Part shown: positions 25,131-32,366 of the stretch, piece by piece | Layout of the letters: each line of letters begins with the position of its first letter | Position numbering within the stretch: the first letter of the stretch is position 1 | From: Burkholderiales bacterium | Lineage (GTDB): Bacteria; Pseudomonadota; Gammaproteobacteria; Burkholderiales; Burkholderiaceae_C | Assembly: GCA_026400275.1 (NCBI GenBank) | Contig: JAPLPK010000032.1 | Span: forward strand, 1 to 36,907 | Length of the DNA stretch: 36,907 bases | Direction of reading: 5' to 3' | Made by a program: the position numbers and the translations under genes | The notes under the pieces: generated by a model | Told to the model about the DNA's origin: nothing | What the model saw: only the letters and a program-made list of their open reading frames with translations | Database searches by the model: none

Positions 25131-26138
25131 TTACTCGACCACCTCGGGCTCATCCAGCGGTGCAACCGCCTGGTACGCGGCGGCCATCTTGGCCACCTCG
25201 TCGGCCAGCGCCTGGCGCAGGCTGGCCGGGCCCAACACCACGCAGCGTGCGCCATGGCGCAGGATGTCGCCCATCAGCTCCCGGTGGTCCATGTAAGGCA
25301 CGCGCAGCAGGTAGCTGCCGTCCTGCTGCACGCGACCCTGCTGCTGCGAATGCCACTGCAGGTGCGCAGCTGCCGCCGCATGCTCTGCGCCAAACTGCAG
25401 CCGCGCCCAACGCACCCTGCCGCTGGGGTAAATGCCGTACAGCGGGCCAAAAGCCGCATCCAGCTTGTCCGCGCCCATGTCCACCGCGCCGGTGCCCAAG
25501 ACCTGCACATCGGTGATGGCCGCCACTTCTACGCTATGCAGCTCGCTATGGCCATGGCACCACACCTCCAGGTACCAGATACCCTGGTAGGACACCATAC
25601 GCAGAGGCGAAACCTCGCAACCCTCCAGCGTGAGATCGCCCTTGGTATAGGTCAGCAGCAAGCGCTTGCGCCGCACCAGGGCCTGGCCCACCCGCTCAAA
25701 GTAGCGCGGCGTGATCGGTTCGCGCTCCAGCCCGACGATGCGCACGCGATGGCGCAGCTCCTGCAGCTCCACGTTGTCGCTTTGCAAGAGGGCCGTCAAA
25801 CGTTCGGCCTCGGACACGGGGTTGAGTATCAGCCCCCCGGTATCCAGGCAGGCCAACAGATGCTGCAAAGTCAACAAGGCCTGGATCTCAGCCGGCGAAA
25901 ACCATAGGCCCGGTAACTCGTGGGCACTGGTTCTGGGCTCCTGCAGCGCCGCAAGCCGGTAGCCGCCCGCAGCGCGGCTCCATTCGATGGGCAATTTCAG
26001 CCGTTTGCGCAGGTCATCCAGATCACGCTTGAGCGTTGCACGGGATACTTTCAATTCAGCCTGCAGTGCGGCGAAGCTGATGACCTTGTGTTGGCGCAGA
26101 AGCTGGTCGATTTTGTAGAGGCGCCCCGTCTGGTCCAT
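25131..26138 (-). CDS. WYL domain transcriptional regulator
   Basis: 335 aa. Residues 1-65 form a DeoR/HTH_11-like winged helix (R-L-Y-K-I-D-Q-L-L-R, then V-S-R-A-T-L-K-R-D-L-D-D-L-R). The central WYL domain holds the signature in V-S-Y-Q-G-I-W-Y-L-E-V-W, and a WCX-like C-terminal extension runs from about residue 245. WYL proteins bind small or nucleic-acid ligands and control stress, repair or defence genes; the target is unknown. A GGAG Shine-Dalgarno lies 6 nt before the ATG. Convergent with the kef operon (13-nt gap). No defence genes are nearby. Confidence 0.92.
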   Translation of the reverse strand: MDQTGRLYKIDQLLRQHKVISFAALQAELKVSRATLKRDLDDLRKRLKLPIEWSRAAGGYRLAALQEPRTSAHELPGLWFSPAEIQALLTLQHLLACLDTGGLILNPVSEAERLTALLQSDNVELQELRHRVRIVGLEREPITPRYFERVGQALVRRKRLLLTYTKGDLTLEGCEVSPLRMVSYQGIWYLEVWCHGHSELHSVEVAAITDVQVLGTGAVDMGADKLDAAFGPLYGIYPSGRVRWARLQFGAEHAAAAAHLQWHSQQQGRVQQDGSYLLRVPYMDHRELMGDILRHGARCVVLGPASLRQALADEVAKMAAAYQAVAPLDEPEVVE

Positions 26139-26151
26139 GGTATCTCCGGAG

Positions 26152-26196
26152 ATGGAATCAGGTATTTAAGTAACAGATGTAACCATTTAATTCCAT
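26152..26196. promoter_or_regulatory. repeat-rich promoter region of the WYL gene
   Basis: Within 60 nt upstream of the WYL start lie a GTAAC-N4-GTAAC direct repeat (26170-26183) enclosed by a distant inverted pair ATGGAAT / ATTCCAT (26152-26158 and 26190-26196), in AT-rich DNA. This is a candidate autoregulatory site; no known operator matches. Confidence 0.3.
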
Positions 26197-26578
26197 AGCC
26201 ATGCAGAGAGCAAGGCACTTTTACACGGGGAACTAGCGAATTTCCCTTGGCTCAACCGTATACAAGCCTCATCCTTGCGGCATATTCATACAACTGCAGC
26301 ACCTACTTTACAGTGCCTTGCAGCAGCTGTTTACCGGTAAATAGCATACCCAACATCAGGAAAATTGTGGCAAAGCGCAACGCCCTCCACGCCGCCACAA
26401 ACGTCACGGACAACAGCAGCGACGACACCGCGAAGTTGCGCGTATCCAACACACCCCGTTAGTCCAAAGGAGCCCTTGCGCAGACATAGCCGACAGTGGT
26501 CAGCAGAGCTCCTGGACAAGGTGGTGGCTTTTAGGAAAGGGAAAAAGACCTCGGTTTGGCCGTGGTAGGCTTGGCTCC
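26197..26578. other. intergenic stretch without a convincing gene, WYL / DUF1841
   Basis: No reading frame here looks coding: the 71-codon frame at 26247 is Ser/Asn/Thr-rich with no domain and no Shine-Dalgarno. Around 26313-26347 there is a degraded repeat relative with AGCAGCT and AAATAGCATA, separated by 12 rather than 9 nt. The remainder must contain the DUF1841 promoter; no -35/-10 pair stands out. Confidence 0.5.
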
Positions 26579-27013
26579 ATGTTCAATCCCTCGCAAGCCG
26601 ATGTCCGCCGATTTTTCTGTACTGTTTACGCCAAGGCGAAGACAGGTCAAGCGCTAGAAGCTATCGAAACAATAGCAAGCCAATGGATGGACGAGCATCC
26701 TGAATACCATGCAGACCTGCAGGATCTGGATGCCGCCCTGGTCCGCAATTACGACCTGGAAGCCGGCGCCACCAACCCCTTTCTGCACCTGTCCATGCAC
26801 TTGTCGATCAGCGAGCAATGCTCCATCGACCAGCCGCGCGGCATACGCCAAGCGGTCGAGTTGCTGACGCGGCGGCGCGACTCGCTGCACGCGGCGCACC
26901 ACGAAACCATGGACTGCCTGGGCCAGATGCTGTGGGAAAGCCAGCGCGCCGGCCGCCCTCCTGATGGTGAGGCCTATATCGCTTGTGTGCAGCGCCAGGC
27001 AACCCGGGACTGA
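26579..27013 (+). CDS. DUF1841 family protein
   Basis: A 144-aa soluble protein. M-F-N-P-S-x-A-D-V-R-R-F-F at the start, H-P-E-Y-H-A-D-L, T-N-P-F-L-H-L-S-M-H-L-S-I-S-E-Q and I-D-Q-P-R-G-I-R are the conserved blocks of DUF1841, common in Beta- and Gammaproteobacteria. Function unknown. Codons 25-33 (A-L-E-A-I-E-T-I-A) fall on repeat-like DNA. Single gene, closed by a terminator and convergent with the cytochrome c4 gene. Confidence 0.9.
   Translation: MFNPSQADVRRFFCTVYAKAKTGQALEAIETIASQWMDEHPEYHADLQDLDAALVRNYDLEAGATNPFLHLSMHLSISEQCSIDQPRGIRQAVELLTRRRDSLHAAHHETMDCLGQMLWESQRAGRPPDGEAYIACVQRQATRD
26651..26677 (+). repeat. short repeat-like segment inside the DUF1841 gene
   Basis: 27 nt aligning to the right half of copy B, about 22 identical by eye (GCGC, AGCTAT, AAAC, ATAGCA). 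The protein aligns to what I remember of DUF1841 without extra length here, so this may be replacement by recombination or convergence rather than insertion. Confidence 0.35.
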
Positions 27014-27052
27014 AGTCCTGGGCACAGCACGACACCATTTTCAGCAACCATC

Positions 27053-27080
27053 AAAAAAGCCCGCAACAGCGGGCTTTTTT
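27053..27080. terminator. bidirectional intrinsic terminator, DUF1841 / cytochrome c4
   Basis: Twelve-base arms (AAAAAAGCCCGC and GCGGGCTTTTTT) around an AACA loop, between two convergent genes. Confidence 0.93.
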
Positions 27081-27095
27081 GTGCTCTAGGCAGGC

Positions 27096-27761
27096 TTAAC
27101 GGAAGCGCGACTGCGGCACGACCTTCAGCTCGCCGTCCAGCGAGTGCACGTAAGAAGCCAAGGCCTTCAATTCGGCGTTAGAAAACTGCTTGGCCACACC
27201 ACCCATGATCGCGTTGCCGCGACCCACCAAGGGATTTCCCTCGGTCTTGTACGACTTCAAAGCCACATAGAGGTAGTCCGCATGCTGGCCCGCAATCTTG
27301 GGGTAGCTGGGGTCGATGGGCTTGGAGAAGTTGTCACCGTGGCAGGATACGCAAGCACCCTTGGTCAGCAATGCTGCTACCTGGGCAGAGGGCTGCACGG
27401 TAGGCTTGGCCGGCAGCGCTGCGCCCTCCACCACACCCAGGGTACTGTAGTAGGCCGCCACGTCCGCCATGTCCTGGTCGCTGAGCGAATCGGCAATGCC
27501 GCGCATGGTGGGATGTTTGCGGTCGCCCTTCTTGTAGGCGCTCAACGCTGAGATGATGTACTTAGCGCCCTGCCCGGAAATCATGGGTACCTTGTGCACT
27601 TCAGGGAAGCTGGCCTGGTAGCCCTTGATACCGTGGCAGCCAATGCACATATCCACCTTGGCGTGCCCCGCTTTGGCATCTCCCACAATGTCTTGCGCAC
27701 TCGCCAGAGTGCCCACCGAAGCTACTGCAAACGTCAACACCGTGGTCAATAATTTATTCAT
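27096..27761 (-). CDS. cytochrome c4, diheme, periplasmic
   Basis: 221 aa from ATG 27761. A signal peptide (M-N-K-L-L-T-T-V-L-T-F, cleaved about A-S-A|Q-D) precedes two class I cytochrome c domains. Each has a heme site: C-I-G-C-H-G near residue 42 and C-V-S-C-H-G near 140; late Met residues in P-T-M-R-G-I and A-I-M-G-G-V fit as axial ligands. It carries electrons from the bc1 complex to oxidases such as the aa3 enzyme encoded upstream. No Shine-Dalgarno is obvious. The promoter region contains a 21-nt palindrome and a TATAAT. Confidence 0.95.
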   Translation of the reverse strand: MNKLLTTVLTFAVASVGTLASAQDIVGDAKAGHAKVDMCIGCHGIKGYQASFPEVHKVPMISGQGAKYIISALSAYKKGDRKHPTMRGIADSLSDQDMADVAAYYSTLGVVEGAALPAKPTVQPSAQVAALLTKGACVSCHGDNFSKPIDPSYPKIAGQHADYLYVALKSYKTEGNPLVGRGNAIMGGVAKQFSNAELKALASYVHSLDGELKVVPQSRFR

Positions 27762-27789
27762 TTTTTGCGCGCACAATCTGGGGGAGAAA

Positions 27790-27829
27790 CGAGCTTGATC
27801 ATCAAGCTCGCCGACGTGCGCGGATTATA
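27790..27829 (-). promoter_or_regulatory. palindrome and -10 box between cytochrome c4 and moxR
   Basis: CGAGCTTGAT and ATCAAGCTCG form a perfect 10-bp inverted repeat around a single C (27790-27810). On the minus strand a TATAAT lies just upstream (27824-27829), so the palindrome would fall at about +7 to +27 of the cytochrome c4 transcript, where a repressor could block it. The half sites contain TTGAT/ATCAA as in FNR boxes, but the spacing is 1 nt instead of 4, so FNR is unlikely. Confidence 0.45.
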
Positions 27830-27874
27830 TGCGTCGGCAATTCAATCACCCTACCCTCCTTTACCCCTACCACC

Positions 27875-28717
27875 ATGAAGTTTCAAGGCTCCAACAATTA
27901 CGTTGCTACCCAGGATTTGATGTTGGCAGTCAACGCGGCGGCCACGCTCAAACGGCCGCTCTTGGTCAAGGGCGAACCCGGCACAGGCAAGACCATGCTG
28001 GCCGAGGAAGTCGCCTCCGCTTTGGGTATGCCCTTGCTGCAATGGCACATCAAATCCACCACCAAAGCGCAACAGGGTTTGTATGAATACGATGCCGTCA
28101 GCCGGTTGCGTGATTCGCAACTGGGCGACGCGCGGGTCAAGGACATCCACAACTACATCGTCAAGGGGGTGCTGTGGCAGGCCTTTACCGCAGACGAGCC
28201 GGTGGCCCTGCTGATCGACGAAATCGACAAAGCGGACATCGAGTTCCCGAATGACTTGCTGCGCGAAATCGACCGCATGGAGTTCTACTGCTATGAAACG
28301 AGGGAGCTCATCCGTGCCAAGAACCGCCCGCTGGTGTTCATTACATCCAACAACGAGAAGGAGCTGCCCGACGCCTTCCTGCGGCGCTGCTTCTTCCACT
28401 ACATCCAGTTCCCAGATGCCGGCACCATGCAGAAGATCGTGGATGTGCACTTCCCCGACCTCAAGAGAGAGCTGCTGGCTGCGGCCATGAACACCTTTTA
28501 CGACGTGCGTAACCTGCCAGGTCTGAAAAAGAAACCATCCACATCCGAGCTGCTGGACTGGCTCAAGCTGCTGGTCGCCGAAGACATTTCAGCAGAGGCA
28601 CTGCACAGCCAGGACCAGAAGGTTTCCGTGCCGCCGCTGGTAGGAGCCCTGCTGAAAAACGAGCAGGATGTAAGCCTATTTGAAAAGCTGGTGTTCATGA
28701 ACCAGCGCAACCGCTAA
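27875..28717 (+). CDS. MoxR family AAA+ ATPase
   Basis: 280 aa. Walker A G-E-P-G-T-G-K-T (residues 33-40), Walker B A-L-L-I-D-E-I-D-K-A-D (about 111-121), sensor 1 V-F-I-T-S-N-N-E-K-E and the D-A-F-L-R-R-C-F-F arginine-finger region are all present. MoxR ATPases act with VWA proteins as chaperones inserting cofactors or remodelling complexes. Here the VWA partner is two genes downstream, past a GNAT gene (28- and 17-nt gaps), which points to one operon. It is divergent from cytochrome c4. Confidence 0.95.
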   Translation: MKFQGSNNYVATQDLMLAVNAAATLKRPLLVKGEPGTGKTMLAEEVASALGMPLLQWHIKSTTKAQQGLYEYDAVSRLRDSQLGDARVKDIHNYIVKGVLWQAFTADEPVALLIDEIDKADIEFPNDLLREIDRMEFYCYETRELIRAKNRPLVFITSNNEKELPDAFLRRCFFHYIQFPDAGTMQKIVDVHFPDLKRELLAAAMNTFYDVRNLPGLKKKPSTSELLDWLKLLVAEDISAEALHSQDQKVSVPPLVGALLKNEQDVSLFEKLVFMNQRNR

Positions 28718-28745
28718 CCTTGCCATCCACAGTAGGAGTTTTGGA

Positions 28746-29342
28746 ATGAGTTTTGTACAAGCCGTCAATCTACGTGCCCGCGGTGTCTTGCTGGAACCCA
28801 TGGAGCTGCATCACGAAAGCGGCCTGCAAGCCGCCGCAGCCGACGGCGAGCTTTGGAACATCCGCGTCACCTCGGTGCCCGAACCCGAGAACACCCGTGC
28901 CTATATTGAGGCCGCCCTGAAGATGCGTGCCGATGGCAACCGCTTCGCATTCGTAGTCAAGGACGAAACCACCGGCCGCGTGCTAGGGTCCAGCAGCTAC
29001 CACGACATCCTGCCAGCCGTGAAGCGCGTAGAAATTGGCTACACCTGGTATGGCAAAAGCAGCCAGCGCAGCCACGTCAACACCACGGCCAAACTGCTGT
29101 TGCTGACGCATGCATTTGAAACCCTGGGCTGCCATGTCGTGGGTTGGCGCACCGACAACTTCAACTTCGCTTCGCAAGCCGCTATCGAACGCCTGGGCGC
29201 CAAGAAAGACGGCGTCATCCGTGGCCATGCGGTGCGGCGCGACGGCACCATCCGGGACACCGTGATGTACAGCCTGCGCAGCGGCGAATGGCCCGAAGTC
29301 AAAGCGCAACTGCTGCATCTGCTGGACAAGCCACGCCCCTGA
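28746..29342 (+). CDS. GNAT family N-acetyltransferase (RimJ/RimL-like)
   Basis: 198 aa. The start L-E-P-M-E-L-H-H-E-S-G-L-Q-A-A-A, then F-A-F-V-V-K-D, V-L-G-S-S-S-Y, V-E-I-G-Y-T-W-Y and T-A-K-L-L-L-L-T-H-A-F-E-T-L-G are those of RimJ/RimL-type acetyltransferases, using acetyl-CoA on an amino group of a protein or small molecule. The A-loop (usually Q/R-x-x-G-x-G/A) is replaced by S-S-Q-R-S-H-V-N-T-T-A. A strong AGGAG Shine-Dalgarno precedes the ATG. It sits between the MoxR ATPase and VWA genes, an uncommon place for such an enzyme. Confidence 0.92.
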   Translation: MSFVQAVNLRARGVLLEPMELHHESGLQAAAADGELWNIRVTSVPEPENTRAYIEAALKMRADGNRFAFVVKDETTGRVLGSSSYHDILPAVKRVEIGYTWYGKSSQRSHVNTTAKLLLLTHAFETLGCHVVGWRTDNFNFASQAAIERLGAKKDGVIRGHAVRRDGTIRDTVMYSLRSGEWPEVKAQLLHLLDKPRP

Positions 29343-29359
29343 GCCTGCTTGCCGCCACC

Positions 29360-30550
29360 ATGCTGATCGACTTCTTCTACACCCTGCGTTCCGCCAAGCT
29401 TCCGGTCTCCGTCAAGGAATACCTGAGCCTGCTGGAAGCGCTAAAGGCGGGTGTTGTCGGTCCGGCCAGCGAAGACGGCACCTCCATTGACGACTTCTAC
29501 TACCTCAGCCGCACCACCCTCATCAAGGACGAAAAGCACTACGACAAGTTCGACCAGGCTTTTGCCGCCTACTTCAAGGGGGTGGAGATGGTGGCCGACT
29601 TCACGCAAGAGATCCCGCTGGATTGGCTGCGCAAAAATCTGGAGCTGGACCTCAGCCCCGAAGAAAAAGCCCAGATCGAAAAAATGGGCTGGGACGCGCT
29701 GATGGAAACGCTCAAAAAGCGGTTCGAAGAGCAGAAGGAACGCCACGAAGGCGGCAGCAAATGGATAGGCACCGGCGGCACCAGCCCCTTTGGCGCCAAT
29801 GGCTACAACCCCGAAGGCATACGCATAGGTCAGGAAAAGAGCCGCCACAAAAGCGCGGTGAAAGTATGGGACCAGCGCGCCTTCAAAGACTACGACGACC
29901 AGCAGGAGTTGGGCACGCGCAACATCAAGGTGGCGCTGCGCCGCCTGCGCAAGTTCGCCCGCGAAGGCCATGCCGACGAGCTGGACCTGCCCGACACCAT
30001 ACGCAGCACCGCGGCCAACGCCGGCTTCCTGGACATCAAGATGGTGCCGGAGCGCCACAACAACGTGAAAGTGCTGCTGCTGATGGATGTGGGCGGCAGC
30101 ATGGACGAGCATGTGCAACGGGTGGAGGAACTCTTCAGCGCCAGCAAAAGCGAGTTCAAACACCTGGAGTTTTACTACTTCCACAACTGTGTGTACGACT
30201 TCATGTGGAAGCACAACCGCCGCCGCTACAGCGAGAAATTTGCCACCTGGGACGTCCTGCACAAATACAACAAAGACTACAAACTGATCTTCATCGGCGA
30301 TGCGACCATGAGCCCGTATGAAATCCTGCAGCCCGGCGGCAGCGTGGAATACAACAACGAAGAAGCAGGAGCCGAATGGCTGCAACGCCTGACGCGCGCC
30401 TTCCCACAGTTCGCCTGGATCAACCCAGAACCGCAAGGCCTGTGGCAATACCGCCAAAGCATCGCCATCGTCCAGCAACTGATGGGCCAACGCATGTTCC
30501 CCCTGACGCTCAAAGGCCTAGAAGAAGCCATGCGCTTGCTTTCCAAGTAA
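29360..30550 (+). CDS. VWA domain protein, CoxE-like, partner of MoxR
   Basis: 396 aa. An N-terminal helical part (F-F-Y-T-L-R-S-A-K-L-P-V-S-V-K-E-Y) is followed by an acidic/charged linker with a G-G-T-S-P-F-G-A-N-G motif, then a von Willebrand A domain from about residue 235. The MIDAS is D243-V-G-G-S247, so the central Ser of the usual D-x-S-x-S is Gly; T-M-S later may complete it. No signal peptide or membrane helix, so cytoplasmic. The ATG at 29360 is chosen; the frame is open upstream inside the GNAT gene. Predicted to work with the MoxR ATPase on an unknown target. Confidence 0.92.
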   Translation: MLIDFFYTLRSAKLPVSVKEYLSLLEALKAGVVGPASEDGTSIDDFYYLSRTTLIKDEKHYDKFDQAFAAYFKGVEMVADFTQEIPLDWLRKNLELDLSPEEKAQIEKMGWDALMETLKKRFEEQKERHEGGSKWIGTGGTSPFGANGYNPEGIRIGQEKSRHKSAVKVWDQRAFKDYDDQQELGTRNIKVALRRLRKFAREGHADELDLPDTIRSTAANAGFLDIKMVPERHNNVKVLLLMDVGGSMDEHVQRVEELFSASKSEFKHLEFYYFHNCVYDFMWKHNRRRYSEKFATWDVLHKYNKDYKLIFIGDATMSPYEILQPGGSVEYNNEEAGAEWLQRLTRAFPQFAWINPEPQGLWQYRQSIAIVQQLMGQRMFPLTLKGLEEAMRLLSK

Positions 30551-30554
30551 TCGG

Positions 30555-32366
30555 ATGCTGCGCAAAGTTATATGGATCAGCCTTTGGGCGTGGGCTTTTG
30601 CAGGGACTGCTGCATGGGCCCAAACCCCTGCCAAATCGGCTTTTGACCTGCGCATCAACGCACCAGCCAATCTGACTGACATGCTCACGCGCCACCTGGA
30701 GTTGCAGCGCTACCGCAGCCTGACAGACCTGGACGCCACCGAACTCACGCGCCTGCTGCAAGCCGCGGAGCGCAATACCCGCGACCTGCTGGCGACGCGC
30801 GGCTACTTTGCACCTACGGTCACGCTGACCACGGAAGACACACCACAAAGTCCCACGGCCCCGGTCGAAGTGGTGCTGACCGTGGACCCGGGCGAGCCGA
30901 CCCGCATCAGTGAGGTCCACATAGCCTTCAGCGGCCCGCTGGCCGACGACCCGGACAGCGCGCCGATGCGCGAAAGCATACGCGCAGACTGGCAACTGCA
31001 CCCCGGCGACACCTTCACCCAGGACGGCTGGGACGACGCCAAAACCCAGGCTCTGCGCAGCCTGACCGCGCAGCGCTTTCCCACCGGTGAAATCCAGAAC
31101 AGCCTGGCCGACATCGACCCCGACACCCACCAGGCACGCCTGGAGGTCACCCTGGCCTCAGGCCCGGCATACCGGTTTGGCGCCATGGAGGTGCGTGGCC
31201 TGGAGCGCTACGACGCCAACCTGGTGCGCAACCTGGCCCAACTGCCCACCGGCTCCGACTACACCCAGGCACAGCTGCTGCAGGCCCAGCAACGCCTGGC
31301 CGACAGCGGCTATTTCGATTCGGTCTTTCTCACACTGGACACCACCGGCGACCCTGCCGCTGCGCCGGTGGTTGCGCAGCTGCGCGAGGCCAAGCTGCAA
31401 AAGCTAGTGCTAGGCGTGGGCTTCAGCACCGACAGCGGGCCCCGCATATCCGCCGAGCACACGCACCACCAACTCCCTTGGATTGGCTGGCGCGGCGTCT
31501 CCAAGCTATCGCTGGACCACAAGACCCAAACGCTGGGCACCGAGTTCACCTCGCACCCTGACGAGCGCAGCTGGCGCTGGGTCACTTCCGCCCAGCTGGA
31601 ACGCGAAGACCTCAGCGGCACCGTGACCAACAGCCAACGCCTGCGCGCCGGCCGCACACAGATCAACGACCACATCGACCGCAACATCTACCTGCAGTAC
31701 GACCAGACGAGCACGACTACCGACTCCGAGCCGCAAAGCACAGCCAGCGCCATCAGTGCCAACTACGCCTGGACGCAACGCAACTTTGACGACATCCGCA
31801 CCCCCACATCGGGCTACGGCGTGGCCGTGGAACTGGGCCAGGGCCTGACCTTGGGCAACGACCGCCAGCCCTTCACCCGGGTGCTGAACCGCTGGCTGGC
31901 CTACTTCCCGCTGAGCCGCCTGTTGCCGGTAGATGGCCCGTCCATGCGCCTGGGCCGACTGGCCATGCGGGCCGAAGGCGGTGCCGTGGTGGCCAAGGCC
32001 AGCGCCAACGTGCCCAGCACACAAGAGTTCCTAACCGGTGGCGACACCACCGTGCGCGGCTACAGCTACCACAGCATCGGCATCGTGGCCGCAGACGGCA
32101 CGGTCAGCGCCGGGCGCTACATGGCCTCCGGCAGCCTGGAATGGCAGCGGCCCATCGTCTACAACGGCCGCACTACCGAGTGGGAAAGCGCGGTGTTCGC
32201 CGACGCCGGTGCGGTAGCTAACACCATCGGCTCGCTGGAAACCAAGGTCGGCGTTGGCGCCGGCGTGCGCTGGCGCAGCCCGGTCGGCCCGGTGCAGATC
32301 GACCTGGCCTACGGCCTGGCCACCCACAAGATGCGGCTACACCTGAGCGTGGGGTTCAGCTTCTGA
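30555..32366 (+). CDS. tamA: autotransporter assembly factor TamA (Omp85 family)
   Basis: 603 aa. Signal peptide to about A-A-W-A|Q (residue 22), periplasmic POTRA domains (about 30-270; L-A-T-R-G-Y-F-A-P and L-A-D-S-G-Y-F-D-S are the usual POTRA strands), then a 16-strand outer-membrane barrel. In the barrel G-G-D-T-T-V-R-G-Y contains the conserved V-R-G-Y lid-lock motif, and the last residue is Phe (V-G-F-S-F). TamA with TamB moves lipids or certain outer-membrane proteins across the envelope. Starts 4 nt after the VWA stop, and its TGA overlaps the tamB ATG. Confidence 0.95.
   Translation: MLRKVIWISLWAWAFAGTAAWAQTPAKSAFDLRINAPANLTDMLTRHLELQRYRSLTDLDATELTRLLQAAERNTRDLLATRGYFAPTVTLTTEDTPQSPTAPVEVVLTVDPGEPTRISEVHIAFSGPLADDPDSAPMRESIRADWQLHPGDTFTQDGWDDAKTQALRSLTAQRFPTGEIQNSLADIDPDTHQARLEVTLASGPAYRFGAMEVRGLERYDANLVRNLAQLPTGSDYTQAQLLQAQQRLADSGYFDSVFLTLDTTGDPAAAPVVAQLREAKLQKLVLGVGFSTDSGPRISAEHTHHQLPWIGWRGVSKLSLDHKTQTLGTEFTSHPDERSWRWVTSAQLEREDLSGTVTNSQRLRAGRTQINDHIDRNIYLQYDQTSTTTDSEPQSTASAISANYAWTQRNFDDIRTPTSGYGVAVELGQGLTLGNDRQPFTRVLNRWLAYFPLSRLLPVDGPSMRLGRLAMRAEGGAVVAKASANVPSTQEFLTGGDTTVRGYSYHSIGIVAADGTVSAGRYMASGSLEWQRPIVYNGRTTEWESAVFADAGAVANTIGSLETKVGVGAGVRWRSPVGPVQIDLAYGLATHKMRLHLSVGFSF

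Noticed and set aside
25131-26138. WYL regulator as sign of a defence island
   Set aside because: Neighbours are kef genes, DUF1841 and cytochrome c4; no nuclease, helicase, methylase or CRISPR repeat is present.
26247-26462. 71-codon frame in the WYL / DUF1841 gap
   Set aside because: Low-complexity Ser/Thr/Asn-rich translation, no Shine-Dalgarno, no domain, and codon use unlike the real genes; treated as non-coding.
27795-27805. FNR/ANR box in the cytochrome c4 promoter
   Set aside because: TTGAT and ATCAA are present but separated by 1 nt rather than the required 4.
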